A stretch of 64,000 bases of DNA from Alisma plantago-aquatica (GCA_963693085.1 OY856412.1:1059356244-1059420243), one strand, 5' to 3'; shown: positions 43,226 through 55,152, counted from the stretch's first letter. A program made the numbers and translations. Notes: a model not told the origin generated them from the letters alone.

Positions 43226-43528
43226 CGTGTTGGGGTTGTCTCCTCATTTTCTAACTTCAAAACTTGCACTTCAATTTTATTTGTTCTTTGGCCAGATATC
43301 TGACTAAACGACTATGATTAACTTCTATACTCTCTCTCTTTCTTGTCTATCACCTGCCATAGCATCAAAACTCAAAAGAAAACTATCAAGCACAATTGTG
43401 TGTGTGTTTGTGTAAAGAAAAAGAAAAGTATCAAAAAGCAAGGTTCGAGAATCTCAAACCACGTGGGTTGCCTCCCACTAGCGCTAAATTTTACGCCTTC
43501 AGTCGAGCTTATTGATTGTAGATCTCTG

Positions 43529-46500
43529 TCACTTCTTTGGAACCTTCAATAGATCCTTGTAGTAGATTCCATTCTCATCTTCATCCAAGCACTCTTCTTC
43601 ATCCGATTGTTCCTCCACAAGCATGACGATATCAAAACTTTGATTTCCCTTGTCCGGGCCAACATCAACAACGGATTTCAACCTTTGCCCATTGACGGCA
43701 AATTCCTCCGCAGCTTCTTTCTCACAAATGACCACGGCCCCTGATGGGTATACTTTCTTGACAAGATAGCGTCTTTCCCATCTAGACCGGAGTTTTCCGG
43801 GAAAGAACTTCATTCTCGAGTTGTATAGCCATACCCATTTTCCGGGCTCAAAGTCCTTCCTAATCATCTTGTCATGGAGGAACTTTGTTCTCTCCTTGTA
43901 ACTCTTTGACAACTCATACGCCTCGTGGCGCATTTCCTCTAGCTCATTGAGTTGGAATTTCCTTTTCATTGCGGCGTTTTCACCATCAAAGTTCATATTC
44001 TTCAAGGCCCGCAACGCCTTATGTTGCATCTCTACCAGTAGGTGGCAGCTTTTCGCGTAGACTAACTTGAATGGTGTGGTGCCAATCGGGGCTTTGAATG
44101 CCGTCCGATATGCCCATAAAGCCTCATTTAGACGGAGAGATCAATCCTTGCGGTCCGGTCTTACTATTTTCTCTAAAATGAGCTTTATTTCCCGATTGGC
44201 CAACTCAACCTGGCCACTTGTTTGAGAATGATACGGAGTGGCTACTCTATGGTTCGCTCCATGTTTCTTGAGCAATCCCTCAAAGGTGCGGTGGATGAAG
44301 TGACTTCCCCCGTCACTTATCATGGCTCTTGGAAGTCCGAAACGACTGAAGATGTTTGATTTCACAAAATCGCAAACCACCTTGTGGTCATTCGTCCGAG
44401 TCGGAATAGCTTCTATCCATTTCGACACATAGTCAACGGCAACTAAGATGTAGATATACCCAAATGAAGGAGGGAAAGGACCCATGAAATCAATTCCCCA
44501 TACATCAAATACCTCTACCACAAGAATGGGTGATAGAGGCATCATGTCTCTTTTGGAGATATTTCCCACCTTTTGGCATTTTAAGCAGCTTTTGCAGAAT
44601 TCGTGTGAATCTTTGAACAACGATGGCCAATAAAAACCACACTGAAGAACCTTGGCAGCTGTGCGCTTTCCTCCAAAGTGTCCTCCACATATCCCGGAAT
44701 GGCACATGGAGAGGATGTCTTGTTGTTCCACTTCCGGCACGCATCTTCTTACAAGATGATCGGGGCAATACTTGAAAAGGTGAGGGTCATCCCATGCATA
44801 ATTCTTCGCCATGGCAAACAGTCTTTTACTCTCCTCCCTTGTCCACGTGCTAGGTATCCTCCCACTAGCCAAGAAATTGGCTATGTGTTGGTACCATGGC
44901 CCTTGAGAAGATGAAAGGAGGAAGAGTTGTTCATGCGGCATGGTTTCCTTGATCAGCCTTGTCTCATCAAAGGGATGATCAATCCGGGAGAGATGATCGG
45001 CTGCGCCATTTTCCACGCATTTCTTGTCCACTATCTCGACGTCGAACTCTTGCAGCAATAGAATCCATCTTATCAACCTCGGCTTCGAATCCTTCTTATA
45101 CATGAGATATTTGAGCGTGGCATGATCCGTATAAATCACAACTTTGTTTTGCAGAAGATAGGAGCGGAATTTGTCCAGAGCAAAGATGACGGCGAGCAAC
45201 TCTTTTTCGGTAGTTGTATAATTTCTTTGTGCTTCATCAAGAGTCTTGCTCGCGTAGTAGATGGCATGAGGAACTCGGCCAATCCTTTGGCCCAGCACAG
45301 CCCCCACTGCCATATCGGATGCATCAGTCATGATCTCAAATGGCAAAGAGAAGTCGGGGGGCTGCATGATCGGAGAAGAAATGAGTCTTTCTTTCAAATG
45401 ATTGAAGGCTTCAATGCACTTGTCATCAAAACTAAACTCAACATCCTTTTCGAGTAAGTGGCACAAAGGTCTTGAGATCTTGCTGAAATCTTTTATGAAG
45501 CGGCGATAGAAACCAGCATGTCCCAAGAAAGACCGGACATGTCTTACGGTGGAAGGAACGGTAAGGGTAGAAATGAGGCCCATTTTGGCCTTGTCAGCTT
45601 CAATTCCGTCTTTAGAAACCCGGTGGCCTAGAACAATGCCTTCGGCCACCATGAAGTGGCTTTTCTCCCAAGATAAAACTAGTCAGACTTTCACACATCG
45701 TTCGAGGACAGCAGCTAAATGTAACAGGCACTCATCAAATGTCTTGCCAAAAACCGAGAAGTCATTCATGAATACTTCCAAGGACGAATCAAGCATATCC
45801 GCGAAGATCGAGGTCACACACCTCTGAAAAGTAGACGGAGCATTACATAACCCAAACGACATTTTTCGGTAAGCAAAGGTGTCACTCGGGCAAGTGAATG
45901 TCGTCTTCTCTTGATCCGCAGGATGCACAACAATTTGGAAATACCCAGAGTATCCATCAAGGAAACAGTAGAAGCTCTGTCCTGCTAGTCTCTCTAGAAT
46001 TTGATCAAGAAATGGGAGGGGGTGGTGATCCTTCTTTGTCTTCTCATTGAGTTTTCGATAATCCACACACTTCCTCCACTTGGATTGCTCTCTAACCGGT
46101 ATTAGTTCCCCATCTGCATTCTCAACAACGGTGATCCCATCCTTTTTGGGCACAACTAGTATGGGGCTCACCCATGTGCTGTCAGAAATAGGATAGATGA
46201 TTCCAGCATCAAGCAATTTTACTACTTGAGTCACCACCTCTTTCAACTTTGGGTTCAACCGCCTTTGCATTTGGCGGGTTGGTCTTGCATCTTCCTCAAG
46301 ATAGATTCGGTGCACACAAATGGAGGGATCGAGACCTCTCAAATCGGTTATGGACCATCCAATTGCTTGGATGTTCTTCTTCAAAACCTTCATTAAAGCC
46401 TCCTCTTGTTCGGGCGAGAGTATGGATGAAATTATCACCAGGAGGGTGTCATTCGCCCCTAGAAAAGCATATTTCAAACTTTCAGGAAGTGATTTCAGCT

Positions 46501-46723
46501 CAAGAGTCGGGGGTTCTTCAAGAGAGTTCTTCAATGGCTCGGAGATGGAAGGGAGATCCTCGCTCGCAGCTACTAAGGCTAGCTCATTCTCTTCATCATC
46601 TTCCTCATCATCGTCAGGAAACTCAACTATCGGTTCCAGTCCTCTACCTTGAGTGACAGTTTGGATCCACGAGGGTAGGCATTCCTCCACAATCTCATCT
46701 AGACACTCGACGAGATAGCAATC
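43529..46723 (-). pseudogene. pol: Athila pol: RT, RNase H, integrase (minus strand)
   Basis: The same frame as gag-protease continues after two TAA codons (46729-46724). The RT has [11 protein letters not shown] and an intact motif A, FLDGYSGY, but motif C reads FMNDF, so the first Asp of the catalytic pair is Asn. A TGA at 45685-45683 (CGA in the plus copy) follows CVKV. RNase H ([24 protein letters not shown]) and integrase ([32 protein letters not shown]) are preserved up to a TGA at 44143-44141, after RPDRKD, which the plus copy shares. The C-terminal integrase part (44029-43529) ends at LLKVPKK. Confidence 0.92.
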
Positions 46724-46726
46724 TTA

Positions 46727-47734
46727 TTATGTCGCCCCTATCACTTCGGTTGTGGCTGACGATTTGAAGATGTTTAACCGGATCTTCATGTGCATGAACG
46801 TCACATACATTGTACCGGTTCTAACATGGATAACTGCATCAGTTGTGGCTGGGAAGGGTCTCCCTAAGATGATAGAAATCTTCCTCGTGTCTTCCTCCAT
46901 ATCCAGGACAATGAAATCAACAGGAAAGAAAGCAGATGTCTCGTCATCTAGTCTGACGAGCACGTCATCAACACACCCTCTAGGCGTCTTTACCGACCTG
47001 TCAGCTAACTGCAAAGTGCAATGGGCCGGACCCAACTGTCCCATCTGTAGTTCTGCAAAAACGTCATACGGCATGAGGTTCACGCTAGAACCCAAGTCTA
47101 GGAGGGCTTGGTCTATGCGGTGTGCCCCAATGTAGAATGAGATGATAGGGGCACCGGGATCCTTCCTCTTTTTTGGAATGGTGTGCTGCAGAATCGAGCT
47201 CACTTGCTCGGTCAGTTTCACTTTCTTCGGGGTTCTTCTCGTAGTTCTTCTTTTGAATGTGCAAAGATCCTTCAAAAACTTAGCATATGAAGGAATTTGC
47301 TTGACCGCATCAAGCAAAGGGACGTTGATCTTCACTTGCTTAAAGATTTCAAGAATGTCCTCAGTGTGCTTCTTTCTTCTTTTCTCAGCAGAAGGCTCCT
47401 TAAGAGCCTCGGGAAACGGAGGAAGTTGGGACCCTGTACGGTCCATATCAGCAGTAACATCAACTGGAATCACGGGAATCACGGTATCAACACTCGATAT
47501 CACGGTATCAGCTCTCGGTATCACGGTATCCTCAACCTGTATCTCAGTATCAACCTGCTCAGCCCCGGTATCATCTCTATCAACAACAATTGTATCACGG
47601 GGGTGCTCCAAAGTCCGTCCACTCCTCAATGTAGTCACCGCCTTCACATGCTCATGGATAGTAGAAGAAGAGGCTTGTGGAGGTGGTTGTGGCTGTTGAG
47701 GTGGTGGAGGTCTTTGATGAGGTGAATTGGTATT
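46727..47734 (-). pseudogene. pol: Athila aspartic protease region (minus strand)
   Basis: Continuous with gag in frame after a TAA at 47737-47735. A linker with repeated DTVI motifs precedes ILEIFKQVKINVPLLDAVKQ and YAKFLKDLCT, conserved Athila motifs. The protease active site is LLDLGSSVNLMPYDVF (Asp-Leu-Gly-Ser) and the flap-side segment is IILGRPFPATTDAVI. The domain itself is unbroken. It ends at two consecutive TAA codons. Confidence 0.88.
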
Positions 47735-47737
47735 TTA

Positions 47738-49237
47738 GAGAATGAATTGGGGTTGCGGTTGTGGTGGTGGCTGTTGTTGTTGTGGATGGGGGTGATATTG
47801 CGGAGGTGGTTGTTGGTATGTATGAGGTGGAGGCGGAGGCGGAGCATACTGATAGTTGAGAGGTGCTTGAAGAGGCGGTGGTGCATAAGGGTTCGGTGGT
47901 GCTTGGTATTGTGGCGGAGCATATGTACTTGAAGTGCTCCTTTGGAAGGCACCGTCATTATTCGAATTGGGCATCGGTTGAGAAGGTAGTCTTTCTTCCT
48001 CCCTCCTTGCAAGGGAGAGGGAAATATGATCCAACCTTTGCTCAAGGCGGTGAATGGACTGCCCATGCGAGTTCACATCCTTTTTCACTTCATCTAGGCT
48101 TCTTAGCCTTCCCAGCACTTCGTCTTCAAACTTTGAACTGTAACGTGACTTTTGTTGCCCTTGTCCTGGTCCATCCTCATTCTGCTGTTTCTAAGAGAAG
48201 TTCGGATGGTTTCTCCACTCGGGAGTGTAAGAGTTGGACATAGGGCCTTGGTTTTTGCGGCCACCAAAAGAGTGTAGAGCATTTACTTCCTCATCTACAG
48301 TGTCAACTGCCATTGTGGGTTGGCTAGAAGAGCCATCAGCTTGATTTTGCATCATCTTCATCATGTCGGCCATCATCTTCATCATGTCCGGGTCAGTAGC
48401 ATTGCGAGTCGGAGCTGCGGAGGAAGGTGGAGGAGTGTAGCTCCAGCCAACATGCCCCCCTTTAGTAGAAGCGCGGTGGCAAGAATTTTCAGCAAGGTGT
48501 TCAAACAATGGCAATGATTTTTCGGGCGGCTTTGCCATGAAAGTGCCCCCGCATGAAGAGTCCACGTTGTTCTGGCTTTGCTCTTCAAGCCCGGTGTAGA
48601 ACGCTTGAACGAGCTACCACAAAGGTACCTCATGGTGAGGGCAGTCACGGAGCAACTTCTGGGATCTCTCCCACGCCTCGTGGAAGGGCTCATTTTCCTT
48701 CTGAGCAAACGACGTGATGCACCTCCTCATGTAAGACAGCTTAGCAATGGGGAAGAACTTCTTGAGGAACTCATTTTTGGCGTCGTTCCACGAGACCAAC
48801 TCCGGTTTGGACACGTACCACTCTTTAGCCTTCTTTTTTAGGGAGAAAGGAAAGAGTGTCCTTCAAATGGAATCGTCAGTGGCGGTGGGAGTGCGGAAGG
48901 TTGAACATGTCTCAAGGAACGCATCAATGTGGTGGTAGGGGTTTTCATTCTCCATCCCGAAGTAGGTAGGGAGGAGTCCCAGAAGTGCAGGCGGAATGGA
49001 TAATTGTTGACCGGGCATCTGGTCAACCAAGGTGGCGATGGGGGAGTTGTAGTTCCCCGGCGTGAAGTACTCGTGGAACGGGCAATGTGGCGGTGGAGGT
49101 GGCTGAGCATCCGGTTGCGGGTTGATTTCAGCCATCTCGGCTTCTCTGTGCTGGTTGCGGCGAGCTTGACGCCTCCTTCTACCAATCTCGGGGTCGTATA
49201 CCACCAAGTCGGTGCAAGTAGAACGTGTGCTACGCAT
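47738..49237 (-). pseudogene. gag: Athila gag (minus strand)
   Basis: ATG at 49237. NPYHHIDAFLETCSTF, KKKAKEWYVSKPELVSWNDAKNEFLKKFF and NEPFHEAWERSQKLLRDCPHHE are the standard Athila gag core. MMKMMADMMKMM and NSYTPEWRNHPNFS follow, then a Pro/Gln-rich tail (about 47740-47960). In-frame stops: TGA 48865-48863 after DDSI, TAG 48616-48614 and TAG 48193-48191. Most look like single-base losses of Arg, Gln or Trp codons. No CCHC knuckle is visible. Confidence 0.88.
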
Positions 49238-49389
49238 GCACAGCTGTCACATGCGTAAGGCACAAACAAACAACAAGAAACCAAGTTAGCAAACCAAGAT
49301 GCAAAAGGACAACAAAGAATAAATAATAGCAATGGTGAGGGCAAAAGGAAGGGCTAAGCTACACTATCTAACTAGGTCGAGCGCCTCTA

Positions 49390-49407
49390 TTCCCGGCAAC
49401 GGCGCCA
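49390..49407 (-). other. Primer-binding site, tRNA-Asp type
   Basis: TGGCGCCGTTGCCGGGAA on the minus strand matches the primer site typical of Athila/Tat elements (17 of 18 bases of the usual form). It follows the LTR after seven bases. Confidence 0.92.
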
Positions 49408-50968
49408 GAAAGCTTGGTGCGGATTCCGCTAGAGGCATACACACCAGCCAACTAGGGTGGCTAGATGCACTCCACGAGGTCGGAACGCACGGGATGGGAT
49501 CTTGCTTTCGAAATTTATGTTATCCCTAACTGAGTCGATCACTAAGACTAAAACAGGTCGCCCGCAAGCGTACGGGGTACTGTTGTAGTATAGGTGACTG
49601 GCAAGATAAGGGGTCGAACCACAGAGATAGAGGGGGCACTAGAGTTAGGTAGCGTATGCTATGTTCCTATTGTGGAGATTAGGATTTTAGGGTTTTAAAA
49701 GGTTTTGGTTGTTAATTAAGCTAATTGAACAAGTAAGAAATGCAAGATGGAAACTAAGTTATGGAAGAGCAAGCAAATTAGTAAACTAAGTTAACAAACT
49801 TACTAAGTAAGAGCAAGAAGAGCTACACTACTCTAGCAAGGCAAGAAGCAATTAAGAACTAAACTAACCACTAGCAAGAGCAAGAGCCTAAGTTAATACT
49901 AAAGAGCAAAACTAAGCAATTAACTAGATTAAGCAAAAGCGACTAAACTAGACTAGCATGAACAAGCAAGCAGAGCAAGATGGGTTTTAAGCAGTTGATT
50001 AGGGTAGGTGGGCCGTTTGGGGGATGTAACTTTGATATTAGTTGGGGGGGGGGGGGGAATCATTAAACATGCAAGGTTCTCATTTCATATCTAGATTACC
50101 AAACAAAAAGGACAATGCCATTAGAATATACCCTATACTACTAGTAGAAGACTAGGGTTAGGTGTAATTCTAATGGGATTAGCCAAATCTAGGTTTCTAG
50201 GGTAAGTGATAGTGAGCAATTGAGGGTTGGGGGTAGAACTGGGAGTAGAGATGAGAGTATTTGACCTCATGCCACTAGCCACTCTAACCTTTAGAAGGCC
50301 CTAGGCAATTGCATCAATCTCACTTACACTAGCTACTTAGATCTCACACTCATTTGTAGGAGGGGTGTGAATGTAGGAACAAAGGGGGCTAGCTAGGGAT
50401 CCACTATTTTGACCTAGGAGCCATTCCTAAGATTGCCACATACACTCCAATTCCTACTAAAAGCTAAGTGTCATCAAACATCTCAAAGCAAGCAATTCAT
50501 GTAAAGAGCACAAACCACATGCAATAAAATGGAAAATGAGATAGAAGCAAGAGGCAATCATCATAGATATGAATTAAGTTCATTACAAGCAACTTTCCCC
50601 CAACATGGTATCAAAGTCACATTTTAACCCCAAACAGCCCACCACTAGGGGCTTAGCTACACATAGTCAAAGATACAAGAAAAGAAAGGGGTAGAAGAAG
50701 GGAAAACGCCATGAAGCTCGATGTAGAAGTCTCCTCCTTCACCTCCGGGCTGCTGTGGACATCCTTCCTCCTCCAAGGGTGCAGGGGCGCATGAAGATGT
50801 GGGGGTTTATGGATGGAAACCTAGGAAACTAGGATTCCATGGTGGAATGAGGGTGGAAATGGTGGATGGTGAGCCAAAATGCAAAGGGTTTGCACTCAAA
50901 GCTCAAGGAAGGAGAATGGGGCTTGGAGCAGTTGTAGGGGCGTCTAACCTCCGTGCCCTAGCCGCCAC

Positions 50969-50983
50969 CTATGTATATATAGG
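50969..50983 (-). promoter_or_regulatory. TATA-like box of the Athila LTR
   Basis: CTATATATACATAGG on the minus strand, about 75 bp downstream of the proximal end of the palindrome array. It lies inside a wider palindrome (CCACCTATGTATATATAGGT on the plus strand). Confidence 0.55.
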
Positions 50984-51059
50984 TGGTGGGGAGGCACTAG
51001 GGTAAGTGGGGGGTAGTTTAGGAAAATCAGTGTAAAGTAGGGTAGGGTCGGTGGATCAC

Positions 51060-51510
51060 CACGGTCGTGTTGGTGTGCCACGGCCGTGGTGAGGGTAGTA
51101 GGGAACGGTCGCGGGGTGGTAGAACGGTCGTGGTATGGATGGGAGTGGTGAAAAGCTAAGTATGGTGGTGGCCACGGCCGTGGCGGGGTGCCACGGTCGT
51201 GGTGAGTGAGAGGCACCACGGCCGTGTTGGATAACACGGTCGTTTTGGAGGAGGGTGATGTGGTTGTGGCGCAGCAGCACGGGCGTTTTATTCTTCAGCG
51301 GCCACGGTCGTGGCAGAGGGCCACGATCGTGGCGATTTGGGGTGGCAACCTGTTGAATCTTCGCAATAAACGCACGACCGTGGTGGGTTGCCACGGCCGT
51401 CTTCGACTCTTCTGGCCACGATCGTGTTTGATGGCCACGGTCGTGGCCGTTGGGTGCTAATTCCCTGTTGTCACTGTTGATTCCTCACAATAAACGCACG
51501 ACTGTGGGGG
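51060..51510. repeat. CCACGRCCGTGG palindrome array in the Athila LTR
   Basis: About 18 copies of the same 12-bp palindrome as in the ORF2 spacer, in pairs with 7-10-bp gaps, some decayed (for example CCCACGGTTGTG). A ~20-bp AATAAACGCACGAC block recurs at 51365 and 51490, so larger units have been duplicated. Confidence 0.93.
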
Positions 51511-51805
51511 TATTCCCACGGTTGTGTTGTGGTCTTCTTCAGTTGATTGTCTTTCAAACTTCATCATTTGTGGATGTCTTTGCTTGATGACGACCCTTGG
51601 CCATTGGAGGTAGGTTGAGGGAGATTTTGGGGCCTTCTTTGGGTCCCTCCATGATTGGGGGGACCCTAGAACTCCTTTCTCTCTCATCCATCTAAACATG
51701 GTCCAAGTACCTGAAAACAGTGCAAAGAACATCCATAAGCATATTTGCAATGATAAGTGGATTCCGCTAGAGGCGTACACACCAGCATGCCAGCAAGAAA
51801 CTAAA

Positions 51806-52309
51806 CTAACTGTAACTCATTGCGCTGGTGCTGGATCTCAGTAATATCTGATGATAGGGGTAATAGACCTCGAACTCATCCCAGAGCGCAGAGCATTGAT
51901 TATAGTAGTCCTCCACAGAATCAGTAGTCGAGTACTCCAGTTTGGCCAAGTTTTTGAAGATCTCGAACACCTTCTTCAGATTCTGCTGGTGAGAATACAC
52001 GTGGGAAAGTTGATCCCACATCTCCTTGGTCGTTTTCAGGCGGAGCAAACACTGGCTGATTTTAGGCTCTGCACTATTGACCAGCCAGGTCATGACGCCA
52101 TAATCTTCTTTAGACCAAAGATCATAGGCATGTTTCATCTTGTCATCAGCATTTGTAGCATAAATCGTTGGACCTTTTGTAGACAGATGCGAGAAGCGTC
52201 CTTGAGCCTTGACGTAGAGTTCAAAGGAGGTTGCCCATAAGTGATAGTTGGAGCCATCTAGTTTGACAGTGGTGAGACACAGGTTGCGGGGAACGTCTGA
52301 GGTCGCCAT
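51806..52309 (-). pseudogene. gag: Copia gag, N-terminal ~167 aa, truncated
   Basis: The minus-strand ATG at 52309 opens TVKLDGSNYHLWATSFELYVKAQGR-type copia gag N-terminal sequence, then the UBN2-like block with KEMWDQLSHVYSHQQN and DSVEDYYNQCSALWDEF. The frame stops at 51806, 18 bp before the Athila LTR border; the later gag and all pol are missing. Confidence 0.85.
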
Positions 52310-52976
52310 AACGACAGCAGCAGGCAGTGTGAATCAAAGGCGCAGGCAGTAGTAGCAAACAGAAGGTTGACGTAGCATTCAACGGAGGCAGACAGCAGCA
52401 GAAGCCCAACACATGGGCAGATCTATAGATAGAAGATAGGAGATCCAATCATCGGATCTCAGGAACCCACATAGGGGCAGCAAGGAATATAAAAGAACCT
52501 GAGTCAACATGGAGGAAAAATTACTCCACCATGAGGCGTAGGCAGTTAGAGAGCGGAACTGATTTTACATCTTCAACGTGCCAGAACTGGAAAGTGTCTG
52601 AAGTCGTCCGGAGACCAACGGGAAGAGGATGGGTGGATGGGGTGATCAACGGGATGGAATAAGAATAAGGGATGAAGGAGGTGATGGAGACGGAGAGTTA
52701 GGAAGGCGGTAGTGGGTTTTGGAGAAGAGGGTGGGCTGTGGAAATAAGGGTGGCAGCGGCGGCAGCAAGGGAGGAGGGGGGGAGGAGGGGTGGTGGCGAC
52801 GGTTTGTGGTGTAGGGATAGCGGGGAGATGGTTGATGGGAGTGGAGGGGGTTGGCGGCAGTAGCAGGGGAGGAGGGGAGGGTCGGCGGCAGCAGGGTAGG
52901 CGGGGGGGAGGGGGGCAGCAGGGTAGAGAGGGGGGGTAGGGTTAAGGAGGGAGGGGTTTACGGAGGATCGGAAGGC
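52310..52976 (-). other. Copia leader
   Basis: Untranslated region between primer site and gag ATG. The plus strand is rich in GGAGG/GGTGG runs. No palindrome array is seen. Confidence 0.6.
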
Positions 52977-53192
52977 TTTGATACCATCTAGAATAGGGTA
53001 AAGATTATTTCTTATTGAGTGAATAAAATGATTACATGACCCTCTCTTTTATAAGACAAGAGAATAAGACATAGAGTAGAGCTAGGCAATATGGGATAAA
53101 AGTACAAGAGGCTTACAAAGATAAAAGCCAAAAATACACTAAGTAAGAAATAGCACAGTACAGTAAAATATATATACTAATACTATTTAACA

Positions 53193-54667
53193 ACAATTGG
53201 GCAACATGATGAAGCAGCAAGTGAATCTAGTTCAACAACAGGGTGATGTAGTTCAACAACAACATCAACTGAACACCCTGATGCAACGACAAGAGGAAAT
53301 AATTCAACATCAACTTAACACCCTGATGCAATGACAAGAGGAAATAATTCAACATAAAGCCCAACACGATGACTCCTTTGAACTTCTCCTTCGTCGTGTT
53401 ACAACCTCCGAACAACGCATGAATACACTGGAGGTCAACCGCAACAGCAATGTTCGTCAACCAGCCCCTCAACCCATACAAGCAGAGTGTATTGTTAAAA
53501 TGAAGTTACCTGAGTTCCATGGTGAGCGTGACGCCAAGATTGTGCTTGACTGGTTGCACTGCGCCGACAAGTATTTCCAGTAATACAGAACCTTTGGTGA
53601 GGCAACCAAAGTCCTTATCGCCACCTCCAAATTTCGGAGAGCCGCTCTAGCATGGTGGAACCAACCGCGAGACGACGTCATCGACACATGGGGGATTGCA
53701 TCCTTTGATTGTGCATGGATTCTTACCTCGAGATTACAAGCAGCAGGCCTACTTGGCGTATCAAGATCTCAAGCAGGGTGACAATACTGTCGCCACATAT
53801 GCTAGCATATCTCAAGAATTGTGCAACCAATCTGAGGTTCGGATGGATGCCACCATCACAATCGCAAATTTTTACAGGGGACTTCGCGATGAGGTAGTTG
53901 ATCGTCTAGCAGTCATGCATTTCACTTCTCTAGATGATGATATTCAAATTGTTGAAAGAATTAAAGAGGAGATCAGGCATCCTCCCTGATTGTGGTCACC
54001 TGGGTGGAAACCACGTCAAGGAGTGACTACTACAAAAACACTAACTACTGAAGGTGAACCCTCCAAACCAGTCGTTACCAAGCCTATCCAATGCTTTTCT
54101 AGCCATGCATATGTTCACCGTTCCAACCGATGTCCACGTCGTGTGATGACTACAACAACAATGAAAGACGATGATGACATAGAATATGAAGATGTCTTTC
54201 CGACTTCAGAACCTAGTGACGAGGAAGAAGAGGAAGACGAAACAGGTGACCTTGCTCTGCAAAATCGGGTCCTCATGGCTATACAAAGTCCACCTCCTGA
54301 TGACTGGTGTCGCATGTCATTGTTTGATTCAGGTGTGGAGGTTCGAGGTCGCATATGTGTACTGACAGTTGATGGAGGATCTTCAGCCAATAGATTGTCT
54401 TCTTCGGTTGTTCAGGAGTTGGAATTGCAATTGGAGCCCCATCCCAAGCTGTATCGCATACGATGGGTTGATGACACTTCTCAATACGTGACCCATTGTT
54501 GCAGAGTTTCTTTTTTATTTCATGATGTTTACGACGATACAGTCCTTTGTGATGTGCTCGCGATGACAACTTCTCAGTTACTGCTTGGTCGTCCATGGCA
54601 ATATGATCGTCACGTGCGACATGATGGGTTCTACAACACATACTCCTTCCGACTTGGCAATGCCTGA
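53193..54667 (+). pseudogene. gag: Ty3/gypsy gag-protease, no RT or integrase
   Basis: The frame enters mid-gag with a Gln-rich coiled-coil-like stretch containing a repeated QRQEEIIQHQLNTLMQ-type unit. KMKLPEFHGERDAKIVLDWL and FRRAALAWWNQPRDDV are the hallmark of the Ty3/gypsy gag family. Stops occur at about 53332 and 53581, and a shift near 53690 leads to DYKQQAYLAYQDLKQ. The knuckle CFSSHAYVHRSNRC has lost its second Cys. The protease reads TVDGGSSANRLSSSVV (DGGS active site) and ends LLLGRPWQYDRHVRHDG. Only about 130 bp separate the stop from the polypurine tract, so RT, RNase H and integrase are absent. Confidence 0.85.
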
Positions 54668-54793
54668 CAACTCTTTCGATGGACATCCTATAGTTCCAAG
54701 CAGCTAGGTTATGTCTTACGAGAGATGCCTCCCGTCAGCTCATGGCAAGGAGTCATTGGCTCTGCACCTGCTTCACCGGGGGTTCGCATTTTT

Positions 54794-55152
54794 AAGGGGA
54801 GGAGATTGATGCAATCCGTGAAAGGGGATTTGCAAAGGAAGCAAGCCCAGATCCAAGACAATGCTGATTAAAGCTTATTGGGTTCAAGTTGGGCTTTTAT
54901 TTAGTTCTTTATGCATTTAGCAAATTTGTGTTATATTTAATTCCGAATTTCTTTATTAGGATTTTAATTTCTTGTTTTATTTGTTTGCATTAGGATTTTA
55001 TTTTTCTATTTTGTTGACTTGCACGTCAAGTCACAGAGTCTTATATAAGCCAGCCTTGGGGCCTTTGTCCAGACAGTCGATTATGAATTAGAATTTTATT
55101 TGCTGGTTGCAAATTTATTTCTCCCTTTCTTCTTCTCCGTAGCTTGGCTACA
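54794..55152 (+). repeat. Polypurine tract and 3' LTR of the Ty3/gypsy remnant
   Basis: AAGGGGAGGAGA (54794-54805) precedes TGATGCAATCC (54807). A TATA-like CTTATATAAG lies near 55029-55038. The end at GGCTACA (about 55152) is inferred by the TG...CA rule; no 5' LTR remains for comparison. Confidence 0.55.

Larger units (their letters stand above)
40340..51787 (-). mobile_element. Athila-type Ty3/gypsy element, near-complete but dead
   Basis: On the minus strand: 5' LTR (51787-49415), tRNA-Asp-type primer site, gag, protease, RT, RNase H and integrase in one frame, a spacer with palindromes, ORF2, then 3' non-coding sequence. No 3' LTR is visible. At least eight nonsense codons break gag-pol and several break ORF2. 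The part from 46385 down to 40978 is an inverted copy of 33529-38913. Confidence 0.85.
49415..51787 (-). repeat. Athila 5' LTR (~2.37 kb), limits inferred
   Basis: Minus strand: starts TGCTGGTGTGTACGCC at 51787 and ends CCGCACCA at 49415, next to the primer site. A ~28-bp sequence (GCTGGTGTGTAYGCCTCTAG and on) is present at both ends of this LTR. It contains the palindrome array (51510-51060), a TATA-like CTATATATACATAGG (50983-50969), a G16 run on the plus strand (50044-50059), and the GGGTCGAACCACAGAGA segment typical of Athila LTRs near 49613. No second LTR is available to confirm the limits. Confidence 0.65.
51788..53192 (-). mobile_element. 5' end of a minus-strand copia element (LTR, leader, gag)
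   Basis: Minus strand: a 204-bp LTR (53192-52989) from TGTTAAATAG to TTCTAGA, primer site TGGTATCAAAGC (52988-52977), a long G/C-skewed leader (52976-52310) and the N-terminal part of gag. It stops at the Athila LTR border at 51787/51788. Its other side joins the Ty3/gypsy gag at 53193, into which it appears to have inserted. Confidence 0.75.

Noticed and set aside
46249..47725. Plus-strand frames up to 185 codons
   Set aside because: Antisense to the Athila RT and protease with no domain of their own.
54115..54686. Minus-strand frames of 91 and 135 codons
   Set aside because: Antisense to the Ty3/gypsy gag-protease remnant.
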